Below, in pieces: positions 1 to 7,649 of a stretch of 64,000 bases of DNA (its first letter is position 1; every line of letters begins with the position of its first letter). The notes beneath the pieces are model-generated. The model was given only the letters and a program-made list of their open reading frames with translations, was not told the origin of the DNA and searched no databases. The DNA is from Hyphomicrobiales bacterium (GTDB lineage Bacteria > Pseudomonadota > Alphaproteobacteria > Rhizobiales > Rhodobiaceae): positions 1 to 64,000 of the forward strand of contig PKTR01000005.1 in assembly GCA_002869065.1 (NCBI GenBank), in the 5' to 3' direction. The translations under genes were made by a program, and so were the position numbers.

Positions 1-91
1 GCGCGGCCGAGAACACGACCTGAACCGCCATCGCCAGCACCGCCAGCCACGACGTCAGATCTCGTATCCCTCTTCGCCGAACAAAATTCAT
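1..91 (-). CDS. N-terminal fragment of a secreted or membrane protein, cut by the window edge
   Basis: Reading leftwards from an ATG at 91 gives 30 codons open to the window edge. The product begins MNFVRRRGIRDLTSW and continues with a hydrophobic stretch rich in Leu, Ala and Val. That is the pattern of a signal peptide or signal anchor: positive N-terminus, then hydrophobic core. No good Shine-Dalgarno sequence precedes the ATG. Small DUF2946-type exported proteins begin in this way, but too little is visible to assign a family. Confidence 0.35.
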   Translation of the reverse strand, partial: MNFVRRRGIRDLTSWLAVLAMAVQVVFSAA

Positions 92-325
92 GACGACCCA
101 AGGAGCCCTTTCGCCCGCGATTAACGCGGACGACCAAACAAACCGGGACGCATCACAAAACCCGAAAGTTTCGAGATCGCCCAGTATCGCCGTCTAGCAT
201 CGAGCAGCACATCCCCGCTTGCCCGGCAGCAATTGGAAACGAATGCTAGTCGGCGTAGCGGACGACGGAAACGGAAATCATACGACGGCAACCGGCGCCA
301 GTGTCGCAGGTCACGACACCCGCAT
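92..325. other. Intergenic stretch, nothing recognised
   Basis: This stretch lies between the divergent-looking fragment at the left edge and the 3' end of the sigma54 activator gene. I see no convincing coding frame, RNA gene or strong terminator in it. The short open frames here lack ribosome sites and resemble no protein I know. Confidence 0.5.
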
Positions 326-1741
326 TCAGCCCGCCGCCGCACCCGCCCCGTCGAGTTTCAGCCGCCGCATCTTGCGCCATAGCGTGGTGCGGTCGACGCC
401 GAGATATTTCGCCGCCAGAGACTTGTTGCCATTGGCATTGGCCAGCGCTTCCTCGATCCGCTCGCGCTCGTCGTGGACGCCATTGCCATTGCCATTGCCA
501 TTGCCGTTCCCCGACCTCGGACGCACGTTGATGCCGCTGTCGCCAAGCGTTGCCGCCCTGATATCCTGCGGCAGGCTCTCCGGGCGGATGACGTTGCCGA
601 CCGAACAGATCATCGCGTGCTCGATGGCGTTTTCCAGCTCGCGCACATTCCCCGGCCAGGGGTAGTTCATCAGGATATTGGTGGCCTCCGGGCTGTACTG
701 CACATTGGCCGGGTAGCCGCGCCGCTCGAGCTGGCGACAGAAATGGCGCAGCAGCAGCGGGATATCGCCCGGCCGCTCGCGAATCGCCGGCACGTGCAGC
801 GGGAACACCGCCAGCCGGTAATAGAGGTCGGCGCGGAAATAGCCCTGGTCGACGAGTTCGCGCAAATGCCGGTTGGAGGCACTGATGATGCGCACATCCA
901 CCTTCACCGACTTGTCGCTGCCGACCGGCTCGAAGGCACCATCCTGCAGCGCCCGCAACAGCTTGGCCTGCAGATGCATGGGAATTTCGGCGATTTCGTC
1001 GAGAAACAGCGTACCGCCGTCGGCCGCCTTGAAACGTCCCTGCCGGTCCTGATTGGCGCCGGTGAAGGCGCCCTTCACATGGCCGAAAAGCTCCGATTCG
1101 AGCAGGCTTTCAGGGATCGCCGCACAGTTCACCTCGACGAACGGCCTCGCCGAGCGCCGGCTCAACCGGTGCAGCAGCCGCGCGATATGCGTCTTACCGG
1201 TCCCCGATTCGCCCTGCAGCAGCACCGGTGCCTGCATCGGCGCGACCTTCTCGACCCTGTCGAGAATGTCGAGCATGGTCGGATCCTTGGTCACCAGGTC
1301 GCCGCTCGCCCGGTCGAGCAGGGTTTCGAGTTGGCGCTTGTTGGTGCGGTCCTGAATGATCACCAGCCGCATGTTGCCCTGCGCCTCGCACGCCCGGCAG
1401 CAATGGAATTCCAGATCGCGGACATCGTCCTCGACCGGAATCTGCATCTCGAAGCGGATCAGACTGGAGACCGGCCCGCTTTCCTCTTCCGCCGCGCGTG
1501 CACGCGCAACGACTTTTTCCAGCGCGTCCTGCAGGTCGACGCCCTTGATATCGGCAAGCGACTGCAATGGCATGTTGCCGGAATGCCCGAGCAACTGACC
1601 GGCGGCCGGGTTCTGATACAGCACCAGACCGTCGCGATCGGTGAGAATTACGCCTTCATCAATATATGAAACGATGGCCTCCAGCAGCGGCAGGAGATCA
1701 TCCATTTCCCGAAAAATATCCCTCTCCGGCTGAAATAACAT
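326..1741 (-). CDS. Sigma54-dependent transcriptional activator (PAS, AAA+, Fis-type HTH)
   Basis: This is a bacterial enhancer-binding protein of 471 residues. A PAS-like sensor domain (about 15-130) contains an unusual Cys/His cluster, HCCRAC, near residues 113-118. The AAA+ domain follows, with Walker A GESGTGKT (177-184), the sigma54-contact loop GAFTGA (224-229) and Walker B TLFLDE (244-249). A Fis-type helix-turn-helix fills the last 35 residues. The linker before it carries a run of Asn-Gly dipeptides (about 411-421). I chose the ATG at 1741, not the longer frame starting at 1837, because GGGAGGGG lies 8 bases upstream of it. No receiver domain is present, so it probably senses a ligand, thiol state or metal directly. 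It is divergent from an efflux operon that has a sigma54 promoter and is its likely activator. Confidence 0.93.
   Translation of the reverse strand: MLFQPERDIFREMDDLLPLLEAIVSYIDEGVILTDRDGLVLYQNPAAGQLLGHSGNMPLQSLADIKGVDLQDALEKVVARARAAEEESGPVSSLIRFEMQIPVEDDVRDLEFHCCRACEAQGNMRLVIIQDRTNKRQLETLLDRASGDLVTKDPTMLDILDRVEKVAPMQAPVLLQGESGTGKTHIARLLHRLSRRSARPFVEVNCAAIPESLLESELFGHVKGAFTGANQDRQGRFKAADGGTLFLDEIAEIPMHLQAKLLRALQDGAFEPVGSDKSVKVDVRIISASNRHLRELVDQGYFRADLYYRLAVFPLHVPAIRERPGDIPLLLRHFCRQLERRGYPANVQYSPEATNILMNYPWPGNVRELENAIEHAMICSVGNVIRPESLPQDIRAATLGDSGINVRPRSGNGNGNGNGNGVHDERERIEEALANANGNKSLAAKYLGVDRTTLWRKMRRLKLDGAGAAAG
479..510. repeat. Hexanucleotide tandem repeat inside the activator gene
   Basis: Four exact copies of CATTGC (plus-strand reading) plus a degenerate fifth encode the Asn-Gly run in the linker between the AAA+ and HTH domains. 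The six-base unit keeps the reading frame, so copy-number change would only lengthen or shorten the linker. Confidence 0.8.
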
Positions 1742-1800
1742 AGACCGAACCCCTCCCGTTGCTGGTCTCGTCAGCAGTCCTTTTCGGATCTTCCGTATAT

Positions 1801-1829
1801 TGTTGCAGCAACGCACGACAGTTGCAACA
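1801..1829. promoter_or_regulatory. Candidate upstream activator site 1 (TGTTGCA-N15-TGCAACA)
   Basis: A perfect 7-base inverted repeat with 15 bases between the arms. Its nearest arm ends about 145 bp upstream of the -24 element, a normal distance for an enhancer bound by a sigma54 activator. The same arms recur at 1903-1929. Confidence 0.6.
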
Positions 1830-1864
1830 CTCGTCAAACGCCCTTTGAGCGGATTTTTGTATTA

Positions 1865-1891
1865 GAAATCCGTGAATTAGCAGAAATCCGT
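1865..1891. repeat. Direct repeat GAAATCCGT x2
   Basis: The nonamer GAAATCCGT occurs at 1865-1873 and 1883-1891, 18 bp from start to start, between the two candidate activator sites. The spacing is near two helical turns, so it may be a further protein-binding site. No known regulator is recognised. Confidence 0.4.
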
Positions 1892-1902
1892 ACCTTGACG
1901 GG

Positions 1903-1929
1903 TGTTGCACGGAGCGTTTCGATGCAACA
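1903..1929. promoter_or_regulatory. Candidate upstream activator site 2 (TGTTGCA-N13-TGCAACA)
   Basis: The same inverted 7-mer as at 1801-1829, here with 13 bases between the arms. It ends about 45 bp before the -24 element. Two matching dyads before a sigma54 promoter, next to the activator gene, strongly suggest the binding sites of that activator. Confidence 0.62.
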
Positions 1930-1973
1930 GTTTAACCACTAAAAACACTCAGTAAATTCAGTTATTTACTCTC

Positions 1974-1990
1974 TGGCACACCTATTGCTT
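1974..1990 (+). promoter_or_regulatory. Sigma54 (-24/-12) promoter
   Basis: TGGCAC, five bases, then TTGCTT matches the RpoN consensus, TGGCAC-N5-TTGCW. Predicted transcription starts near 2001, about 54 bases before the first gene of the efflux operon. Position, direction and the divergent sigma54 activator all agree. Confidence 0.88.
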
Positions 1991-2054
1991 AATAGCTCCC
2001 AAGAAAAGACGCCGCATCGATACGTAAGCGACGCTAACCATATGGGAGGGAAGA

Positions 2055-2453
2055 GTGGCAGAACTGTTTTCCGCGGAATGGATGGCCGGTTTCCGCGAAG
2101 CCTGGAACGCCGAACCGGCGCTCGCTGGCGAACTCGCCAAGATCGGTTTCAACTCCACCATCGGATATGGCTTCAAGGGTGAGCCGACGCCGCGCGGTGT
2201 GCTTGTGATCGAGAACGGCACCGCAACCCACGGCGGCGCCTTCGATGGCGAGGAAGTCAACTGGGATCTGCGTGCCGATCAGGGCACCTGGGAAGGCTGG
2301 ATCCGCAAGCCGCCCGGAATGATGGGTCTCGGCATGGCCTACACGTCGAAGAAGCTGCAGTTCGCCATCGGCGACTACGCGGCGATGATCAAGGACCCGC
2401 GTATGGCCGGTCCGTTCATGAAAAGCTTCGCCGTGATGGCAGACGTATCATGA
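2055..2453 (+). CDS. Small SCP2-like (sterol carrier fold) protein
   Basis: This 132-residue cytoplasmic protein has no signal peptide or membrane segment. Its body resembles a single SCP2-type lipid-binding domain: an N-terminal helical part, a beta section around GTATHGG and NWDLRADQGTW, and a closing helix near the C-terminus after GDYAAMIKDPRMAG. Known SCP2 domains bind hydrophobic ligands, which would suit a sensor, carrier or partner in export of a lipophilic compound. It starts with GTG; GGGAGGGAA just upstream is a strong ribosome site. It is the first gene after the sigma54 promoter, and its stop overlaps the adaptor start (ATGA). The family assignment rests on overall pattern only. 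Confidence 0.6.
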   Translation: MAELFSAEWMAGFREAWNAEPALAGELAKIGFNSTIGYGFKGEPTPRGVLVIENGTATHGGAFDGEEVNWDLRADQGTWEGWIRKPPGMMGLGMAYTSKKLQFAIGDYAAMIKDPRMAGPFMKSFAVMADVS

Positions 2454-3607
2454 GCAACACCCGCTCGTTCGCCACACCGGCTGCCCTTGCTGTTTTGCTC
2501 GCGACGTCGAGTATCGGCCTTGCTGCCGACTACGAAACGGCAATGGTCGAGGTTACCGCGGTCGGCGACGCCGCCGTCGTCGGGGCGACGGTGGTGCCGT
2601 ACAAGGAAGTGGTCGTCTCGGCGATGGTGCCGGGACAGATCCGCTTCCTGGCGGGCCACGAAGGCGACCGTTTCAAGGCGAATACCCTGCTCGTCCAGAT
2701 CGACGACGACGACCTGCAGGCCAAGCGCCGCGCAGCATCCGCCGCCGTGATGGCCGCACGCTCCGCCATCGATCAGGCCAATGTGCAGTATTCGCGCGAG
2801 CTCGTTTCTCCGCGGATCAACCGCAGCATGAGCCAGCCGACCGGCTTCGGCGTGCCGTCCATGTTCGATTCCTTCTTCACCCGTCCGTTCTCCAACGCGA
2901 TGGGCCTGTCGAACCCTTGGGTGGAACGCTATGCCGACCTGCAGGGACAGGTGAGCGGCCTCAACCAGGCCAACAGCTCGTACCTGCAGGCCCGTGCCGC
3001 GCTTGACGAGATCGACACCAAAATTCGCGATGCCCGCCTCTTTACACCGTTCGATGGCGTGATCACCGCGAAGATGGTCGAGGTCGGCGACAACGCCCAG
3101 CCGGGTCAGCCGCTGATGCGTTTTGCCTATGTCGACTTCCTGCGCCTGCAGGCGGAAGTGCCGGTGCGCCTCGTTGCTTCGTTGCGCAAGGGCCAGTTCC
3201 TGCCGGCCCGCCTCGATGTCGGCTCCGGCATTCTGGTCGATGCCCGCGTCTCGCAGATCTACCCGATCGCCGATCAGGCCCGCCACACGGTCACGGTCAA
3301 GCTCGACCTGCCGCAGGGCGTTCCCGGCGGCCCGGGCATGTATGCCGAGATTCGCATTCCCGATCACACCACCGATGCCCGCAGCCTGCCGACCGTACCG
3401 CGCAAGTCGCTGGTCCAGCGCGGCAGCCTGTTCGGTGTCTACGTGCTCGAGGATGGCAGACCATCGCTGAAGATGGTGCGGGTCGGCGGCGACGCCGGCG
3501 AGGGACGCGTATCGGTGTTGTCCGGTCTCAAGGGCGGCGAACAGGTGATCGTCAATCCGAGTTCCGATCTCGGCAGCCACAACGCACGTCAAACCGCCGG
3601 CGACTGA
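2450..3607 (+). CDS. RND efflux periplasmic adaptor subunit (HlyD/MFP family)
   Basis: The 385-residue product starts with a signal peptide (residues 1-25, ending near GLAAD). A lipoyl/barrel half (about 35-85: VVVSAMVPGQI, EGDRFKANTLL), a helical hairpin, the second lipoyl half (RLFTPFDGVITAK) and beta-barrel and membrane-proximal domains follow. The hairpin region carries a Phe- and Pro-rich insertion (GVPSMFDSFFTRPFSN) that ordinary AcrA-type adaptors lack. The role is to link the inner-membrane pump to an outer-membrane exit duct. The next gene is the pump; no TolC-type gene is in the operon, so a duct encoded elsewhere must be used. Confidence 0.9.
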   Translation: MSNTRSFATPAALAVLLATSSIGLAADYETAMVEVTAVGDAAVVGATVVPYKEVVVSAMVPGQIRFLAGHEGDRFKANTLLVQIDDDDLQAKRRAASAAVMAARSAIDQANVQYSRELVSPRINRSMSQPTGFGVPSMFDSFFTRPFSNAMGLSNPWVERYADLQGQVSGLNQANSSYLQARAALDEIDTKIRDARLFTPFDGVITAKMVEVGDNAQPGQPLMRFAYVDFLRLQAEVPVRLVASLRKGQFLPARLDVGSGILVDARVSQIYPIADQARHTVTVKLDLPQGVPGGPGMYAEIRIPDHTTDARSLPTVPRKSLVQRGSLFGVYVLEDGRPSLKMVRVGGDAGEGRVSVLSGLKGGEQVIVNPSSDLGSHNARQTAGD

Positions 3608-3673
3608 GCTCGAAAAGTCGCCTGCATTAGCCCAATCAACCGATTTTTCCTGTCGGAACAGAAGTAGTGTGCC

Positions 3674-6600
3674 ATGACCGACACGACGGAAAATAAGAAC
3701 GAAGAAGCGACCGGCGCGGAAGGCGCTGCCGCCGCACCGTCTGCCGTGCAACACGCGCTCGGCATGGCCGGTTCGATGGCGCAGACCTTCATCCATTCGC
3801 CGCTGTCGCCGCTGTTCCTGATCTGCTGTCTTGCTGCCGGCATTCTCGGCCTCGCCGTGACGCCGCGCCAGGAAGACCCGCAGATCTCCGTCCCCATGGT
3901 CGACATCTTCTTCCAGTATGAAGGTGCCTCGACCGAACAGGTTTCCAGCCTTGCCGTCGATCCGCTCGAGCGGATGATGAGCGAGATCCCGGGCGTCAAG
4001 CACGTCTACTCCGCCTCCGACCGCGGCCAGGGCATGGTCACGGTGCAGTTCGAGGTCGGCGAGAAGATGGAGCCCTCGCTCGTCAAGCTCTACGACAAGC
4101 TCTATTCCAACCTCGACAAGATTCCGCCCGGCGTCTCCGAGCCGCTGGTCAAGCCGAAGGGCGTCGACGACGTCCCCGTCGTCACCATCACCATGTGGTC
4201 CGACAGCATCGACGATGCCGGCCTGCGCCTGCTCGGTCTCGAGGTGCTGCAGCGCATGAAGGAGGTGCCGAACACCTCGCAGAGCTTCATCGTCGGCGGC
4301 CGCTCCGAGGAAATGCGCGTCGAGGTCATCCCCGAACGTCTGTCCGGCTACGGCATCAGCCTCGATCAGATCGCCGGCACCATCACCTCTGCCAACCAGC
4401 GCAAGCGCGTCGGCGCCTCGGAAATCGACGGCCGCAGCTTCGATATCTTCTCCGGCGACTTCCTGCGCCACGCGACCGATCTTGAACATCTGATCGTCGG
4501 CACCTTCAACGGCAACCCGGTCTATCTGCGCGACGTCGCCATCGTCACCGAAGGTCCCGGCGAAGGCGCCAATGTGGTGCAGTATTTCACCGGCCCGGCA
4601 GCGTCCGACGACGCCCGCAAGATCCCGCAAGGCGCGCCGGCGGTGACCATCGCGGTGGCCAAGAAGACCGGCTCGAACGGCGTCACCGTCGCCGATGCGA
4701 TCCTCGAAAAGGTCGAAGCCCTGAAGGGCCGCGTGATCCCCGACAATGTCGAGGTCGCGCTGACCCGCAACTACGGCGAGACCGCCAACGAGAAGGTCAA
4801 CGAACTGATCTTCAAGCTGTTCGTGGCGACCGGCGCGGTTACCGTGCTGATCTGGATGTTCCTCGGCTTCCGCGCCGCGATCGTGGTGCTGATCGTCATC
4901 CCGGTGGTCATCCTGGTCACCGTCTTCTCGGCCTGGATCCTCGGCTACACCATCGACCGCGTGTCGCTGTTCGCGCTGATCTTCTCGATCGGCATATTGG
5001 TCGACGACGCCATCGTCGTCGTCGAGAACATCTACCGGCGCTGGCTGATCAAGGGCGAGGTCGACACCCCGACCACCGTCGATGCGGTGCGCGAAGTCGG
5101 CAACCCGACCATTCTCGCCACCTTCACCGTCATCGCAGCCCTGCTGCCGATGGGCTTCGTGTCCGGCATGATGGGCCCCTATATGGAGCCGATCCCGGCG
5201 CTTGGCTCGGTCGCGATGCTGTTCTCGCTGATCGCCGCCTTCGTCTTCACCCCGTGGCTCGCCTACCGTATCCGCCCCTCGCTTTCCAAGCTGAACAAGG
5301 CGCAGGAGAAGGAGCACAAGCAGGCTGAGGCACTCGGCAAGTTCTACAACGGCCTCTTGGTTCCGTTCATGAAGAACCCCGGCATGAACCGGATGCTGCG
5401 CTGGGGCGTGTGGGTGATCTTCGGGCTGTCCTGCCTGCTCTTCTACACCACCCATGTGGCGGTGAAGATGCTGCCCTTCGACAACAAGCCCGAATTCAAC
5501 GTCGTCGTGAACATGCCTGAAGGCACGGCGCTGGCAACCACGGCGAACGTCACCCAGGAACTGACCAACCGGCTGCTGCAGATCCCCGAAGTGACGGCGA
5601 TCCAGACCTATGCCGGCACCGCTTCGCCGTTCAACTTCAACGGCCTCGTGCGCCACTACTATCTGCGCCAGCGTCCGTGGGAAGCCGACATCCAGATCCA
5701 GCTTCTCAACAAGAGCGACCGCGACCGTTCGAGCCACCAGATCGCCGTCGAGGCGCGTGCCGCGCTCGACGAGATCGCAGCCAAGTCCGGCGCGCGCGTC
5801 GCCGTCATCGAGATGCCGCCCGGACCGCCGGTGCTGCAGACGCTGGTCGCCGAGGTCTATGGCCCGAATCCGGAAATGCGCCGCCAGGTCGCGCAGGACC
5901 TCACTCACCTCTTCGAGCAGGCGCCGAAGGTCGTCGACGTCGACAACTACATCGCCGACACCCACAACATCTGGCACTTCACCATCGACCGGCAGAAGGC
6001 GCTGCTGAAGGGCGTCTCGATCGAGAGCGTCAACCGTCAGCTCGCCATGGCGCTCGGCGGCTTCAAGCTCGGCGACGCCAAGCTCGGCCATGAGCTGGAA
6101 CCGCGCTACATCGTGTTGCAGGCACCGCTCGACATCCGCAGCCAGATTTCGCGCCTCGGCGAAGTGCCGATCCGCACCCAGGCCGGCACCTTCGTCCCGC
6201 TGGCCGAAATCGGTCGCTTCGAATCCGTGCCGAAAGAGCCGCTGATCTATCACAAGGATCTGCGCCCGATCGAATACGTCACCGGCGACGTGGCCGGCCG
6301 CCTCGGCGCGCCGATCTACGGCATGCTCGAAGTCGGCGACCTGTTGAAGGATTACCGCACGCCGGACGGCAAGGAACTCGCCGCTCACTGGATCGGCCCC
6401 CCGGAAGACAACTTCGCCTCGGCCTTTGAATGGACCGGCGAGTGGACCGTCACCTACGAAACGTTCCGCGACATGGGCATCGCGTTTGCCGCTGCCATGG
6501 TGCTGATCTACATGCTCGTGGTCTGGGAATTCGGCAATTTCCGCCTGCCCGGCATCATCATGGCGCCGATCCCGCTGACCCTCATCGGCATCGTGCCCGG

Positions 6601-7648
6601 CCACTGGATCCTCGGCGCGGAATTCACCGCCACCTCGATGATCGGCTTCATCGCGCTCGCCGGCATCATCGTGCGCAACTCGATCCTTCTGGTCGACTTC
6701 TCGCGCCAGGCGGTCGAACAGGGCGTCGACGTCCAGGAAGCCGTCGTGCAGGCCTGCCGCACCCGGACACGGCCGATCATGATCACCGCCTTCGCACTGC
6801 TCGCCGGTTCGAGCGTCATCATCACCGACCCGATCTTCCAGGGCATGGCGATCTCGCTGATGTTCGGCGGCATGGTCTCGACCCTTTTGACGCTGATCAT
6901 GATCCCGCTGGCCTGCGTGCGCACCCGCACCGCGATCGTCGAAAGCATCGAGGCCGAACACCAGCGCCGTGGCGAAAGCGCCTGCGTGGCGATGACCCCG
7001 GCGCAATACGACGTGGCTGATGAAGAACCCGGTCTCTTCGCCCGTCTCGCGAGCTGGGGCCCGGTCGCCGTCGTGATCATGTGGGTCACCATGGCCTTCT
7101 ACGCCCTGCGCGCCCTGCCGTTCTTCCTGTGGCTGGCAATCAAGGAAGGCGCCAAGGGTATCGCCGCCCGCTTCCGCCGGCCGCCCGAGCCGGCCACGAC
7201 GACGACGCCTCCCGCCGCCCCCGTGGCGTCGCCGGCACCTGCTGCACCTGCAGCCGCTCCGGTCGCCGAAGTAGCGCCGCAACCCGTAGCGCCGAAACCG
7301 GCCGCGGCAAAAGCCAAACCGGCTGAAAAGAAGAGCGAGACCGCGACGCCGAAGACCGCTGCGAAAAAAGCAACCGCCAAACCGGCCGCGAGCAAACCCG
7401 CACCCGCAGCCAAAGACACACCGGAACCGGAAACCGAACCGGCGACGGAATCCGCTGAAGAAGCACCGGCTGAAAAGCCGACGACCACGGCGAAGCGCGG
7501 CACGACCAAGCGCACCGCGACGACGCGCGCGCCGAGCAAGAAGGTGACGGCCAAGCCGGCACCGAAGAAGCACCCGGCGACGCGCTCGGCGCCGGCGAAG
7601 AAGAAACCCGCGACCACCCGGACGCGGCGCAAGACGGAGGACAAATAA
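3674..7648 (+). CDS. RND efflux transporter permease with a long basic cytoplasmic tail
   Basis: This 1324-residue inner-membrane proton antiporter is of the AcrB/HAE superfamily. TM1 is near residue 45. The proton-relay region GILVDDAIVVVEN lies in TM4, and the second half repeats the fold with NSILLVDFSRQ. Two large periplasmic loops alternate with the 12 TM segments. Typical family members have about 1030-1080 residues. Here a further hydrophobic stretch (VVIMWVTMAFYALRALPFF) is followed by about 150 residues made almost wholly of Ala, Pro, Lys and Thr with PAKK- and KKTTA-like runs, similar in composition to histone H1 tails. The low 1-nt gap to the next gene argues for co-translation with the secreted proteins that follow. 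Substrate unknown. Confidence 0.93.
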   Translation: MTDTTENKNEEATGAEGAAAAPSAVQHALGMAGSMAQTFIHSPLSPLFLICCLAAGILGLAVTPRQEDPQISVPMVDIFFQYEGASTEQVSSLAVDPLERMMSEIPGVKHVYSASDRGQGMVTVQFEVGEKMEPSLVKLYDKLYSNLDKIPPGVSEPLVKPKGVDDVPVVTITMWSDSIDDAGLRLLGLEVLQRMKEVPNTSQSFIVGGRSEEMRVEVIPERLSGYGISLDQIAGTITSANQRKRVGASEIDGRSFDIFSGDFLRHATDLEHLIVGTFNGNPVYLRDVAIVTEGPGEGANVVQYFTGPAASDDARKIPQGAPAVTIAVAKKTGSNGVTVADAILEKVEALKGRVIPDNVEVALTRNYGETANEKVNELIFKLFVATGAVTVLIWMFLGFRAAIVVLIVIPVVILVTVFSAWILGYTIDRVSLFALIFSIGILVDDAIVVVENIYRRWLIKGEVDTPTTVDAVREVGNPTILATFTVIAALLPMGFVSGMMGPYMEPIPALGSVAMLFSLIAAFVFTPWLAYRIRPSLSKLNKAQEKEHKQAEALGKFYNGLLVPFMKNPGMNRMLRWGVWVIFGLSCLLFYTTHVAVKMLPFDNKPEFNVVVNMPEGTALATTANVTQELTNRLLQIPEVTAIQTYAGTASPFNFNGLVRHYYLRQRPWEADIQIQLLNKSDRDRSSHQIAVEARAALDEIAAKSGARVAVIEMPPGPPVLQTLVAEVYGPNPEMRRQVAQDLTHLFEQAPKVVDVDNYIADTHNIWHFTIDRQKALLKGVSIESVNRQLAMALGGFKLGDAKLGHELEPRYIVLQAPLDIRSQISRLGEVPIRTQAGTFVPLAEIGRFESVPKEPLIYHKDLRPIEYVTGDVAGRLGAPIYGMLEVGDLLKDYRTPDGKELAAHWIGPPEDNFASAFEWTGEWTVTYETFRDMGIAFAAAMVLIYMLVVWEFGNFRLPGIIMAPIPLTLIGIVPGHWILGAEFTATSMIGFIALAGIIVRNSILLVDFSRQAVEQGVDVQEAVVQACRTRTRPIMITAFALLAGSSVIITDPIFQGMAISLMFGGMVSTLLTLIMIPLACVRTRTAIVESIEAEHQRRGESACVAMTPAQYDVADEEPGLFARLASWGPVAVVIMWVTMAFYALRALPFFLWLAIKEGAKGIAARFRRPPEPATTTTPPAAPVASPAPAAPAAAPVAEVAPQPVAPKPAAAKAKPAEKKSETATPKTAAKKATAKPAASKPAPAAKDTPEPETEPATESAEEAPAEKPTTTAKRGTTKRTATTRAPSKKVTAKPAPKKHPATRSAPAKKKPATTRTRRKTEDK

Positions 7649-7649
7649 C

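Noticed and set aside
473-1669. A plus-strand open frame opposite the sigma54 activator
   Set aside because: Shadow frame in conflict with a well-supported activator gene.
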